From positions 1 to 63,436 of the forward strand of contig JAISUT010000057.1 of assembly GCA_031271905.1 (NCBI GenBank): a stretch of 63,436 nucleotides of DNA, given 5' to 3'. The DNA is from Acidobacteriota bacterium. Its GTDB lineage: Bacteria > Acidobacteriota > UBA6911. The translations under genes were made by a program, and so were the position numbers. Position 1 is the stretch's first letter; every line of letters begins with the position of its first letter. The notes under the pieces are model-generated. The model did no database searches. It worked only from the letters and a program-made list of their open reading frames with translations, and was not told the DNA's origin. This document shows, piece after piece, positions 25,708 through 36,890 of this stretch.

Positions 25708-28700
25708 CTACAACCTGATTTTGTCGAGGAGGGCGTGGATGGCGGCGAAAAGCCGCTCCGGCGGGCACTCCGGGAGATCCATCGACAGCAGGCCTTGCGG
25801 CGAAAAGGTCGTGCGCGCGTCCTCCGCCATCACCCGCATCAGCTTGCCGACATCGACCTTCGAGCTGTCGGCGAAGCGCAGGAACACCTGCCCCTTGTTG
25901 CGTTCCACCGCCTGTATCTGCATCGCCAGCGCCTCCTGCCGCAGCCGTGCGTAGCGGAACAGGTTCTCCACCGGCTCCGGGTGGCGTCCGTAGCGGTCGT
26001 TCAGCTCCTGCCGCAGCGCGTCCAGCTCCCCGCCCGACGCCGCCGAGGAGATGCGCTTGTACATGCGCAGGCGCTGGCCCGCGTCGGCGATGTACCCTTG
26101 CGGGATGCGGATGTCGAGGTTGAGGTTTATGGCGGTCGAGACCTCCTCCTCCGGCGCCTCGCCTCGCAACTCCTCCACCGTGCGCTCCAGGAGCTGGCAG
26201 TACAGGTCGAAGCCGACCGCCTCGATGTGCCCGTGCTGCTCGCCGCCGAGGAGGTTGCCCGCGCCGCGTATCTCCAGGTCGAGCGCCGCCACGCGGAAGC
26301 CCATCCCCAGGTCGCTGAACTCCCGGATGGCGGACAGGCGCTTGCGCGCGACGTCGGACAGCACCTCGTCCGAGGGGATCAGCAGGTAGGCGTAGGCGCG
26401 GCGGTCGCTGCGCCCCACGCGCCCGCGCAACTGGTAGAGCTGCGACAGGCCGTACAGGTCGGCGCGGTCCACGACGAGCGTGTTCGCCTTCGGGATGTCC
26501 AGGCCGTTCTCGATGATCGTGGTCGCGACCAGAACGTCCAGCTCGTCCTTGACGAACCGGAGCATGGCTTGCTCCAGCTCCCGCTCCTGCATCTGGCCGT
26601 GCGCCACGCCGACCCGCGCGCTCGGCACGAGCTTCTGCACCTGCGCCGCGACCGCGTAGATCGTCTCGACGCGGTTGTGAAGATAATAGACCTGCCCGCC
26701 GCGGGCGAGCTCCATCTCGATGGCGGAGCGGACGACGTCCGGGCTGTATTTCAAAACCGAGGTCTGGATGGCGAGGCGGTTCTTGGGCGGCGTCTCGATG
26801 GTGGACATGTCGCGCATCCCCAAAAGCGCCATGTTCAACGTGCGGGGGATGGGCGTCGCCGTCAGGGTCAGCACGTCCACGCGCGTCTTGAGCGCCTTCA
26901 GCCTCTCCTTGTGCGCCACCCCGAAGCGCTGCTCCTCATCGACGATGACCAGCCCCAAGTCCTTGAACACGACGTCTTTTGACAAAAGGCGGTGCGTTCC
27001 AACGACGATATCGACCTGTCCGGCCTCCAAGTCGGCAAGGATCCGCTTCTGCTCCTTGGGGCTGCGGAAGCGGGAGAGCAGTTGCGTGCGCACCGGGAAG
27101 GCGGTGAAGCGCTGCGTGAGCGTGTTGTAGTGCTGGAACGCCAGCACGGTGGTCGGCGCGAGCAGGGCGACCTGCTTGCCGTCCATGACCGCCTTGAAGG
27201 CGGCCCGCATGGCGACTTCGGTCTTGCCGTAGCCGACGTCGCCGCACAGGAGGCGGTCCATCGGGCGAGGCGCCTCCATGTCGCCCTTCACCGCGTCGAG
27301 CGCTTCCGCCTGGTCGCGCGTCAGCTCGAACTCGAAGGCGTCCTCGAACTCCCGCTGCCAGGCGGAGTCGGGCGAGAAGGCGTGGCCGGGCACGGTCTGC
27401 CGCTGCGCGTAGAGCTTCAGCAACCCTTCCGCCATGTCGCGCATCGACTTCTTGATGCGCTTCTTGGTGCGCTCCCAGCTCGCGCCGCCCAGCCGGTCGA
27501 GCGCGGGCTTGCCACCGCCCATGCCGCTGTATTTCTGGATCAGGTCGAGCCGCTCCACCGGGACGTACAGTTTGGCGTCGCCGTGGTAGGTCAAAAGGAC
27601 GAACTCCTTCGCCCCGTCGCCGAGGGCGATGGTCTGCAAGCCGTGGAACATGCCGATGCCGTGGTCGATGTGCACCACGTAGTCCCCCGGCTTCAAGTCG
27701 CGGAAATCCGAGATGAAGGGGTTGCGCTTGGCGGATTTGGATTTCCTCCCCGCGCCGCCCATCCCCGGATCGGACTCGTCGAACACCTCCGGCGTGGTCA
27801 GGATGCGCAGGTTCTCCGCCGGGAGGAAGCAGCCGTGGAAGAGCCCGCCCACCCCGACCAAGACCGGCGGCGCGGCGACGCCCGGCGCCGACGACCCCCG
27901 CCCGGCGGGGGGATGCCCGGGGGCGGGGCGGCAAAGGCGCGCCGGGACCTCGTATTCGTTGAGGATGTCGAAGATGCGCTCGGCGCGCCCCAGGTTGGAG
28001 AGGACGAAGACGACACGCTCCCCGGCATCGACCGACTTGCGCACGTCGCCGACCAGTTCGCGGATGTTGCCGTGGTATTTCCGCACCGGCTGCGTGGCGT
28101 AATACGCCGGCTTGGCGGTCGCTCCGCCAGAGACGTCCAGCTCCTCGACCTCCAGGCGCGGGAAGCGGCCTAGCCCCGCCATCAACCCCTCGGGCTCCAG
28201 GTAGATCAGCTTCGGATCCAGCACCGCCTTCTGCGCCTCCACGCGATCCACGAAGCGCTGGTAAAGCTCCGCGTGGAACTTGTCCAGCGCCGTCGCGAGG
28301 CTTTCGCGCTCCAGCACGGCGACGCGGAAGCCGTCGATGTAGTCCAGCAACGTCCTGTCCAGCGGGTCTGTGGCGGGGAGCAGGAACTCGAACCCTTGGA
28401 AAAGCTCGCCGTGGCGCGCCAGCGCCAGCTCCTCCTCGACATGCTTCAGGCAGGGGGCGTCCCAAACCTCCGGGGCCTTTTCCGCCCACTCCCGCAACGC
28501 ATCCGCGCGCACGCAGTATTCACGCATCGGGACGACCTCGATGGAGCGGAGAGTGGCGACCGACCGTTGCGACTCCGGGTCGAAGGAGCGGATGGAGTCG
28601 ATGGTGTCGCCGAAGAACTCGAGCCGCGCGGGACGCTCCATGCCCGGGGAGAACACGTCGAGGATGCCGCCGCGCAACGAGAACTCCCCCGGGTCGGTCA

Positions 28701-29226
28701 CCGGGTCGTCCTCCACGTAGCCCGACTCCAGCAGATGGTCGCGGACGAGCTCCGGCGCCATGTCCTCGCCCTGCTTGACCGCCAGGCAGTGCTGGAGGAA
28801 GCGTTCCGGCGAATGCAGGCGCGTGGCGGCGGAGCGTCCCGACGCCACCAGCACCTTGCGCCCGTCGTCGAGCAGCCTCCTGATGGCGAACGCCCTCGCG
28901 GCCGCGATCTCCGGGTGCGGCGACATGCCCCGGTAGGGGTCCACCTCGAAGCCGGGCAGGTGGACGACCTCCGGCGGCGCGGGGGAGAGCAGGCGCAGGA
29001 GGAATTCGAGCTCTTCGGCTAGGCTCCGCGCGTCGGACGCCGAAGGGGTGATGACGGCGTAGGAGCGGTCTTCGGCGAGGACGGCTTTCGCGAGGGCGAG
29101 CGCCTTCGCCCCGCCGGTCGCCCCGGACAGGGCGAACACGCGGACGCCTTCCGCCAGCCGCGTCCCGAGCTCGCGCAACACGTCGCCGTCCATCGCCGAA
29201 GAAAGAACACGCCTCAGATGGTCCAC
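25708..29226 (-). CDS. mfd: transcription-repair coupling factor
   Basis: 1172 residues, full length. The N-terminal UvrB-like domains (LPGFEVDPYRGMSPHPE; FSLRGGILDVFSPG) are followed by the RNA-polymerase-interacting CarD-like domain (about 505-575, LKPGDYVVHIDHGIGMF). The RecG-like translocase has Walker A GDVGYGKT (662-669) and DEEQRFGV, and the C-terminal D7 domain closes the protein. It removes stalled RNA polymerase and recruits UvrA. A GTG start lies 4 bp behind cdaR, so it is the last gene of the tilS-ftsH-folP-cdaA-cdaR run, where many relatives carry glmM instead. An acidic insertion-like Gly/Pro-rich loop (about 435-455) precedes the CarD domain. Confidence 0.95.
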   Translation of the reverse strand: MDHLRRVLSSAMDGDVLRELGTRLAEGVRVFALSGATGGAKALALAKAVLAEDRSYAVITPSASDARSLAEELEFLLRLLSPAPPEVVHLPGFEVDPYRGMSPHPEIAAARAFAIRRLLDDGRKVLVASGRSAATRLHSPERFLQHCLAVKQGEDMAPELVRDHLLESGYVEDDPVTDPGEFSLRGGILDVFSPGMERPARLEFFGDTIDSIRSFDPESQRSVATLRSIEVVPMREYCVRADALREWAEKAPEVWDAPCLKHVEEELALARHGELFQGFEFLLPATDPLDRTLLDYIDGFRVAVLERESLATALDKFHAELYQRFVDRVEAQKAVLDPKLIYLEPEGLMAGLGRFPRLEVEELDVSGGATAKPAYYATQPVRKYHGNIRELVGDVRKSVDAGERVVFVLSNLGRAERIFDILNEYEVPARLCRPAPGHPPAGRGSSAPGVAAPPVLVGVGGLFHGCFLPAENLRILTTPEVFDESDPGMGGAGRKSKSAKRNPFISDFRDLKPGDYVVHIDHGIGMFHGLQTIALGDGAKEFVLLTYHGDAKLYVPVERLDLIQKYSGMGGGKPALDRLGGASWERTKKRIKKSMRDMAEGLLKLYAQRQTVPGHAFSPDSAWQREFEDAFEFELTRDQAEALDAVKGDMEAPRPMDRLLCGDVGYGKTEVAMRAAFKAVMDGKQVALLAPTTVLAFQHYNTLTQRFTAFPVRTQLLSRFRSPKEQKRILADLEAGQVDIVVGTHRLLSKDVVFKDLGLVIVDEEQRFGVAHKERLKALKTRVDVLTLTATPIPRTLNMALLGMRDMSTIETPPKNRLAIQTSVLKYSPDVVRSAIEMELARGGQVYYLHNRVETIYAVAAQVQKLVPSARVGVAHGQMQERELEQAMLRFVKDELDVLVATTIIENGLDIPKANTLVVDRADLYGLSQLYQLRGRVGRSDRRAYAYLLIPSDEVLSDVARKRLSAIREFSDLGMGFRVAALDLEIRGAGNLLGGEQHGHIEAVGFDLYCQLLERTVEELRGEAPEEEVSTAINLNLDIRIPQGYIADAGQRLRMYKRISSAASGGELDALRQELNDRYGRHPEPVENLFRYARLRQEALAMQIQAVERNKGQVFLRFADSSKVDVGKLMRVMAEDARTTFSPQGLLSMDLPECPPERLFAAIHALLDKIRL

Positions 29227-29230
29227 TTGC

Positions 29231-30172
29231 CTACCGTTTCTTCTGGATCTGGATTTCCGGCGGTTGGATGGCCTTGATGACGGCGGCGCCGCTGGTGTCG
29301 TTCAATATCTGCACCAAGGGCTTCGCCTTGGCGGGGAGTTTCGCCGCGTCGAACGCCCCGGAGCGGACGGTGGCGCGGAAATTCGCCACCGTGGCGCGGT
29401 CGAGGAATTCGGGCGGGGCGAGTATCTGCACCGCGATCTGCTTCGGCGAGGCGACGTAGCCATCGCCATCGACCGTCACCGGGATGTCCTCGACCGTGTG
29501 CAGCCGCCGCGTCCGCCCGACGTTGACCTGCACCTGGACGGGGTTTTCCGCCGACACCGACGTGCGGATGGACGGATCCGGCAGGTTCAGGTTCACGAAG
29601 AACCGCCCCGGCTCCCGCTGCTCCGCCAGCGACAGGGGCATCGTCTCCACCTCGGAGATCGGCGCGATGCGGCTGCGCGCGCCGGTGATTATGACCGACG
29701 CCGGACGGGGGTACTTGCTGTAAAGCTCGTACCCCGACGGGGGGCCGTCCTCCACCGGCGTGCCGATCGGGACCTCCTTGGAGACCGTCGGCTCCAAGAT
29801 GATGGTCAGGTGCGCCGGGTTGATTTGCAGGATTTCGACGCCCGCGCCCTGCGACATCTTGATGTTGCTCTGCGTCAGGGTGATGATGTGCTCCCCCTCC
29901 GGCGCGTTTTGCAGATCGACCACGCAGGAGGTCAACGGCTGGTTGAGCCACGAGCCGGAGACCATCGCCCCCCGCAAGGTGACCTCCACGTTGGGTGGGC
30001 GGTTGCTGACGATCTCCATCTGGCGCGGCACCCGCACCTCCAGCGGCACCGCGACCACCCGCTCCGGCTGCGCGCCGCCATGTACGAAAAGCCACAGCAC
30101 GATGGCGAGCAGCAGCGACGTCGCCTTCAAGAGCCAGTTGTCGAGGAAAAGTTTGCGCAGGAACCGTTTCAT
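29231..30172 (-). CDS. cdaR: CdaR/YbbR-domain regulator of diadenylate cyclase
   Basis: 313 residues from ATG 30172, which overlaps the cdaA stop (ATGA). One N-terminal membrane helix (NWLLKATSLLLAIVLWLFVHG) is followed by repeated YbbR beta domains outside the membrane (e.g. EVTLRGAMVSGSWLNQP; VNVGRTRRLHTVEDIPVTVDG). In known systems CdaR binds and modulates CdaA. The overlap with cdaA supports a functional pair. Confidence 0.88.
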   Translation of the reverse strand: MKRFLRKLFLDNWLLKATSLLLAIVLWLFVHGGAQPERVVAVPLEVRVPRQMEIVSNRPPNVEVTLRGAMVSGSWLNQPLTSCVVDLQNAPEGEHIITLTQSNIKMSQGAGVEILQINPAHLTIILEPTVSKEVPIGTPVEDGPPSGYELYSKYPRPASVIITGARSRIAPISEVETMPLSLAEQREPGRFFVNLNLPDPSIRTSVSAENPVQVQVNVGRTRRLHTVEDIPVTVDGDGYVASPKQIAVQILAPPEFLDRATVANFRATVRSGAFDAAKLPAKAKPLVQILNDTSGAAVIKAIQPPEIQIQKKR

Positions 30173-31011
30173 GCCGCCCCCTGGCTTGGAGACGCAGGCT
30201 GGTCTTCCGGCGATTGCGCAGGCGCGGCGTCGGCGCGGGCGTCCGGACGGCGCTCCAGCGCGGCTCGGAGCGCGGTGCGCAGGCCGTCGCCCGAATAGTC
30301 GCGGGTGATGCGCCCGCCGATGGCCATCGAGATGGTCCCGGTCTCCTCCGAGACGATGACCGCCACGGCGTCCGTCTCCTCGGTGACGCCGATCGCCGCC
30401 CGGTGGCGCGTCCCCAGCTCTTGGCTCAGATGCGGGTCGAGCGTCAACGGCAGGAAGCACCCCGCCGCGACGATGCGGTTCTTGCGTATGATCGTCGCCC
30501 CGTCATGCAACGGCGTCTTGGGGAAGAAGATCGTGACCAGGAGGTCGTATGTGATCACCGCGTCCAAGGCGATGCCGGTCTCCGCGTAGTCCCTCAGCCC
30601 GACCTCCCGCTCCAGGATGATCAGCGCCCCGATCTTACGGGCGGCGAGCGTGGAGGACGCCTGCACGATCTCGTCGATGCCGTCCCGGGCGCGGGTGCGG
30701 TCGTGCCCCCGGATGGAGAAGACGCCGATGCGGGTCAGGACGCTGCGGATCTCCGCCTGGTACAGGACGATGATGGCGAAGAAGATGTAGGTCAAGACGT
30801 TGGAGAGGAGCCATTCGACGGCGGCCAGGTTGAGGAAGCGGGTCACCCAGAAGAACAGGAGGAGCATGACGATGCCCATCGTCATCTGCACGCCCCGCGT
30901 CCCCTTCAACAACACCAGGAACCGATAGACGATGAAGGTGACCAGGGCGATGTCGATCAGATCCCGGAAGGAGAAGGACGTGATTTGGAAAAACCCCAGC
31001 ACCGAATCCAT
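30169..31011 (-). CDS. cdaA: membrane diadenylate cyclase (c-di-AMP synthase)
   Basis: 280 residues. Three N-terminal transmembrane helices (to about residue 90) are followed by the DAC domain with the catalytic DGA (LHDGA, about 172-174) and RHR (GTRHRAAIG) motifs. It converts two ATP into c-di-AMP. About 35 C-terminal residues are Ala/Pro/Asp-rich and extend beyond the domain. Operon position between folP and cdaR is the standard one; cdaR overlaps its stop. Confidence 0.94.
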   Translation of the reverse strand: MDSVLGFFQITSFSFRDLIDIALVTFIVYRFLVLLKGTRGVQMTMGIVMLLLFFWVTRFLNLAAVEWLLSNVLTYIFFAIIVLYQAEIRSVLTRIGVFSIRGHDRTRARDGIDEIVQASSTLAARKIGALIILEREVGLRDYAETGIALDAVITYDLLVTIFFPKTPLHDGATIIRKNRIVAAGCFLPLTLDPHLSQELGTRHRAAIGVTEETDAVAVIVSEETGTISMAIGGRITRDYSGDGLRTALRAALERRPDARADAAPAQSPEDQPASPSQGAA

Positions 31012-31093
31012 GCGATCGTTCGAACCCCCCGCCTGCCTGTGGCGTCGATGGAAACCGCCGTCCGGCGGTTTGCCGAGAAAATGTGCCGCACCC

Positions 31094-31975
31094 CTACAGC
31101 CCGCCTCCGGCGCGGGCGATCGCGTCGGTCACGTCCGCGACCTCCCTGGCGGCGGCGACGTCGTGGACGCGCACGATGTGAGCCCCGCAGAGGATGGACG
31201 CAGCCACCGTGGCGCACGTCCCGAAGACCCGCTCCCGAGGGGGCTTCCGGGTGAGTGCGCCGATGAACGCCTTGCGCGAGGTCCCCATCAGGATGGGGAA
31301 GCCCGCCTTGGCGAGCCTGGGGATGTTGGCGATGATCTCGACGTTCTGCGCCGCCGTCTTGCCGAACCCCACCCCGGGATCCAAGATGAGCCTGTCGTCG
31401 GATACGCCGCAGGCCCGCGCCCGCGCCACCGCGTCTTCCGCCCAAGCGTCGATCTCTCCCAGGATGTCGGGGCTCGGCGGCAGGGTCTGCATGGTCTGCG
31501 GCGTCCCCCGCATGTGCATCAGCACCAGCGCCGCGCCGTGCTCGGCGGCGACGGGCCCGATCCCGGGATCCATCGCCATGCCGCTGATGTCGTTGATGAT
31601 CGCCGCGCCGCAATCCAGCGCCGCCCGCGCCACCTCGGACTTCACGGTATCCACCGAGATCGGCAACGGGTATTTCCCGGGGCCTTTCGCCAGCGCCTCC
31701 AACGTCGGGATGACGCGGGCGACCTCCTCCTCGACGCCGACCCCCTGCGAGCCGGGGCGCGTCGATTCGCCGCCGATGTCGAGGATGCCCGCCCCTTCCT
31801 CGGCGATCTCCCAAGCGCGCCGGACGGAGGCTTCGACGCCGAAATACCGCCCCTTGTCGGAAAAGGAGTCCGGGGTGACGTTGAGGATGCCCATCACCAA
31901 GGTCTTCTCGCCAAGGGCGAGAGTCCAATCCCCGGCCCTGACGGTGAAAGGCGGGCGGGCGGCGAACTGAGGCAT
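31094..31975 (-). CDS. folP: dihydropteroate synthase
   Basis: 293 residues. TIM barrel with MGILNVTPDSFSD, DIGGESTRPGS, DTVKSEVA, INDISG and LDPGVGFGKT. It condenses p-aminobenzoate with dihydropterin pyrophosphate in folate synthesis. ATG 31975 has AAGGAAC upstream. It lies 27 bp after ftsH and 82 bp before cdaA on the same strand. Confidence 0.95.
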   Translation of the reverse strand: MPQFAARPPFTVRAGDWTLALGEKTLVMGILNVTPDSFSDKGRYFGVEASVRRAWEIAEEGAGILDIGGESTRPGSQGVGVEEEVARVIPTLEALAKGPGKYPLPISVDTVKSEVARAALDCGAAIINDISGMAMDPGIGPVAAEHGAALVLMHMRGTPQTMQTLPPSPDILGEIDAWAEDAVARARACGVSDDRLILDPGVGFGKTAAQNVEIIANIPRLAKAGFPILMGTSRKAFIGALTRKPPRERVFGTCATVAASILCGAHIVRVHDVAAAREVADVTDAIARAGGGL

Positions 31976-32002
31976 GGCGTTCCTTCCTGCGCTACATGGC
32001 TG

Positions 32003-33922
<1,920 letters not shown>

Positions 33923-33980
33923 CTGGGAAACCTCCGTACAAACAGGGTCTAGTATACCAGAGCCGCCATCGGAAACATAA

Positions 33981-34042
33981 GGGAACCTCTAAAAACCCGG
34001 ACGCCGCGTTGCGCCTTGCCTGCGAGGTTTTTAGAGGTTCCC
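33981..34042 (+). mobile_element. miniature inverted-repeat element, copy C (complete, 62 bp)
   Basis: GGGAACCTCTAAAAACC at the left and GGTTTTTAGAGGTTCCC at the right are a perfect terminal inverted repeat around the core CGGACGCCGCGTTGCGCCTTG. The element is flanked by an exact 4-bp duplication ATAA (33977-33980 and 34043-34046), which shows transposition. It lies between tilS and ftsH, so the hairpin may affect their co-transcription. Confidence 0.85.
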
Positions 34043-34224
34043 ATAAAATCACCTTGTCAAAGCCAAGACGCCCGCCAAGCTCCCGTCGCGGGCCTCCCAT
34101 CCCCCCCGCCATCACCCGCCTCCCGATGGGGCGCCGGGGCGGGCGCGGACATGGACTCATACGTCCCGCAACCTCCCGCCGTTGCCGGAATCCGCCGCGT
34201 CCGTTGCAAAGGGGGCACGTGGCG

Positions 34225-35700
34225 TCACCCCGCGCCGTCCGCGACGACCTCCACGAGCAGGCATTTCGCGGCGTCGGCGCGCGCCGCGTAGCCGCGCGCG
34301 GGCGCAAAGCCGGGGATCCAGACGACGGCGTCCCCGGCGGCGAGCATCGGCAGCGCCCCCCTCCGCCCGCAGGGGACCTTGCGGCCGGCGAGCAGCTTCT
34401 TCACTTTGCGATGCCCCGCGCCGCCGTAGCGGTCGCCGGGCTTCCGGGAGCGGATCGTGAGGGAGGCGGGCAACGCCTCGCAGTCCAGCAACGCGCGCCT
34501 GTCGGATTCGCGCGCCTCGGCTTCCATATCGGCAGGGGTGCGGATAACCGTACAGCGAAATTCCGCCGAGATCTCGGGGACGAGGCATGAGCCCGGGACC
34601 GGCAGCTCGCGGGAGAAGGCGGGCGGCGGCGGGGGTTCCCGGTCGCCGCCCCGTATGGACAGCCGGTCGAACCGCCGCACCCCCTTGAAGCCGCCGGGGA
34701 GGTCGGTCTCGCCATCGCCGGACGTCCGCAGGCAGAGCGCGTCCAGGCTTGCGACGTGGGCGGCCTCGACGCCTTCGAGGTCGCCGAGGCGCTCGCGCAA
34801 CGCCCGCCGCAGGACTTGACGCCGCAGGGCGGGATGCAACGTCGCCAGCCCCGCCACCGGCAGGGAGACCTCGCCGTCTTCGTGCGCGCCCCCCGCGCCC
34901 CCTTCGCCCGTATCGCGGGACAGCGCGTCCCACGCCGCCTCGGCGTGCGTCTCGATGAAATCCCAAGCTTCGCGCGCGAGGGCGGCTTCGCGCGCGAGCG
35001 TGTCCGCCACGCGGGGGTTGAAGCGCCCCTCCAGGTAGGGGAGCAGCTCCCGCCGGATGCGGTTGCGGGCGTAGCCGAGGTCGGCGTTGGAGGAGTCCTC
35101 GCGCCAGGCGGCGCCCACGTCCCCGAGGTATTCCAGGATCGACGCGCGGCGGCAGTCTAGCAGCGGCCGGATGACGACGCAGTCCGGGGCGATCCCATGC
35201 ATGGGCGGGATGGCGGCGAGCCCTTGCACGCCTGCGCCGCGCAGGAGGCGGAAGAGCACGGTCTCCGCCTGGTCGTCCCTGTTGTGGCCGACCGCTACCT
35301 TGCGCGCCCCCGCCTGGGCGGCGGCTCGCCGCAGGAAGTCGTAGCGCAGGCGACGGGCGACGTTTTCGAGGTTCCCCCCCTCGGCTTCCGCCTGACGCCG
35401 GACGTCGAGGGCCTCCGTGACGCAGGGGATCCCGTGGTCGGCGCACAGCCGCCGCACGAACTCGGCGTCTGCGTCCCCCTCCGCGCCGCGCAAGCGGTGG
35501 TTCAAGTGGGCGGCGGCCAGCGTCAGGCGCATCTCCCGCGCCAGCCGCTTCAGGCAGAGGAGCAGCGCCGTGGAGTCCGCGCCGCCCGAGACGGCGACCA
35601 GGATGCGCTCGCCGGGCGAGGCCATGCCGCAAGCGCGGACGGTCTCGCGCACCCGCGCCTCCAACCTGCGATACCTCCGAGAAACCACCCTGTCGGACAT
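34225..35700 (-). CDS. tilS: tRNA(Ile)-lysidine synthetase
   Basis: 491 residues. PP-loop ATPase with SGGADS (38-43), then HLNHRLRG, GHNRDDQAETVLFRLLRG and RPLLDCRR. The C-terminal TilS domains include IRSRKPGDRY and HRKVKKLLAGRKVP. It converts C34 of tRNA-Ile(CAU) to lysidine, so it is essential for reading AUA. First gene of the leftward run, divergent from hemB. The central region (about 250-275) is an acidic/Gly-rich insert. Confidence 0.93.
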   Translation of the reverse strand: MSDRVVSRRYRRLEARVRETVRACGMASPGERILVAVSGGADSTALLLCLKRLAREMRLTLAAAHLNHRLRGAEGDADAEFVRRLCADHGIPCVTEALDVRRQAEAEGGNLENVARRLRYDFLRRAAAQAGARKVAVGHNRDDQAETVLFRLLRGAGVQGLAAIPPMHGIAPDCVVIRPLLDCRRASILEYLGDVGAAWREDSSNADLGYARNRIRRELLPYLEGRFNPRVADTLAREAALAREAWDFIETHAEAAWDALSRDTGEGGAGGAHEDGEVSLPVAGLATLHPALRRQVLRRALRERLGDLEGVEAAHVASLDALCLRTSGDGETDLPGGFKGVRRFDRLSIRGGDREPPPPPAFSRELPVPGSCLVPEISAEFRCTVIRTPADMEAEARESDRRALLDCEALPASLTIRSRKPGDRYGGAGHRKVKKLLAGRKVPCGRRGALPMLAAGDAVVWIPGFAPARGYAARADAAKCLLVEVVADGAG

Positions 35701-35739
35701 GCGACATTTATACCAGCGTCCCCGCCGCCTTGTCAGGTC

Positions 35740-35757
35740 TTTTGGCGAATAATCGGC
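35740..35757. promoter_or_regulatory. 18-bp sequence shared with the region upstream of the gene at 60411
   Basis: TTTTGGCGAATAATCGGC lies 85 bp before hemB. The identical 18 bases occur at 60320-60337, 74 bp before another gene start on the same strand. It could be a regulator site; evidence is limited to two copies. Confidence 0.35.
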
Positions 35758-35841
35758 CGGAGGCGCGTCTTCGCCTTCCCGGCGGGCGGCGGGTTCATGG
35801 TATGATTCGCAATCTTTTTATCAGGAAAGGAGCGAGCAACC

Positions 35842-36813
35842 ATGGCCTTCCCGGTCACACGCCTGCGGCGGCTGCGTATGAACGCGACGTTGCGGGGCAT
35901 GGTCAGCGAGACGCGACTCTCGCCCGAACAGTTCATCTACCCGATGTTCGTCTGTCCCGGCGAAGCGGTGAAGAAAGAGATTTCGGCGATGCCCGGCAAC
36001 TTCCAATGGTCGGCGGATCTGCTGGTGGAGGAGGTGCGCGCGGTCAAGGCGCTAGGCGTCGGCGGCGTCATGCTCTTCGGGCTGCCCGCCAAGAAGGACG
36101 ACGGCGCCTCCGGCGCGTATGACGGGCACGGCGTCGTGCAGGAGGCGGTGCGGGCGCTCAAGCGCGAGGTGCCGGGCATCTTGGTCGCCACCGACGTGTG
36201 CCTGTGCGAATACACCGCCAACGGCCATTGCGGCCTGGTGCGGGGGGAGGAGATCCTCAACGACGAGACCCTCGGCCTGCTCGCCCGCACCGCGCTCTCG
36301 CAGGCGCAGGCGGGCGCGGACGTCATAGCCCCATCGGACATGATGGACGGCAGGGTGGGGGCGATCCGGAAGAGCCTGGACGAAAACGGCTTCCAGAACA
36401 CGCCGATCATGTCCTACGCGGTCAAGTACGCCTCGGGCTATTACGGACCGTTTCGCGAGGCCGCCGACTCCGCGCCCGCCTTCGGCGACCGGCGCAGCCA
36501 CCAGATGGATCCGGCCAACGCGCGCGAGGCGTTGCGCGAAGTCGCCCTCGACATCGAGGAAGGGGCGGACATCGTCATGGTGAAGCCGGCGGGGCCGTAC
36601 CTGGACGTCATCCGCATGATCCGCGACCGCCACCCGCAGCCGATCGCCGCCTACCAGGTCAGCGGCGAGTATTCGTCGCTGGTGGCGGCGGGGAACATGG
36701 GCTGGCTGGATCTGCCGCGCGTCATGATGGAGTCGTTGGTCGGCATCCGCCGCGCCGGCGCGGACGTCATCCTGACCTACTTCGCCAAGGATGCCGCCGC
36801 GATTTTGCAATAA
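35842..36813 (+). CDS. hemB: delta-aminolevulinic acid dehydratase (porphobilinogen synthase)
   Basis: 323 residues. Zinc-type active site [14 protein letters not shown] (three Cys), Schiff-base lysines in [16 protein letters not shown] and [10 protein letters not shown]. It condenses two 5-aminolevulinate into porphobilinogen. GGAAAGGAGC precedes the ATG. It is followed 77 bp later by hemL, so both steps around ALA are encoded together. Confidence 0.97.
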   Translation: MAFPVTRLRRLRMNATLRGMVSETRLSPEQFIYPMFVCPGEAVKKEISAMPGNFQWSADLLVEEVRAVKALGVGGVMLFGLPAKKDDGASGAYDGHGVVQEAVRALKREVPGILVATDVCLCEYTANGHCGLVRGEEILNDETLGLLARTALSQAQAGADVIAPSDMMDGRVGAIRKSLDENGFQNTPIMSYAVKYASGYYGPFREAADSAPAFGDRRSHQMDPANAREALREVALDIEEGADIVMVKPAGPYLDVIRMIRDRHPQPIAAYQVSGEYSSLVAAGNMGWLDLPRVMMESLVGIRRAGADVILTYFAKDAAAILQ

Positions 36814-36890
36814 CCCGCCGTCCATGGCAGGGCGCCACGACGCCCAGCCGCCGCGGCGGGCACGATAAATCGATTTGGGAGCTACAGCAA

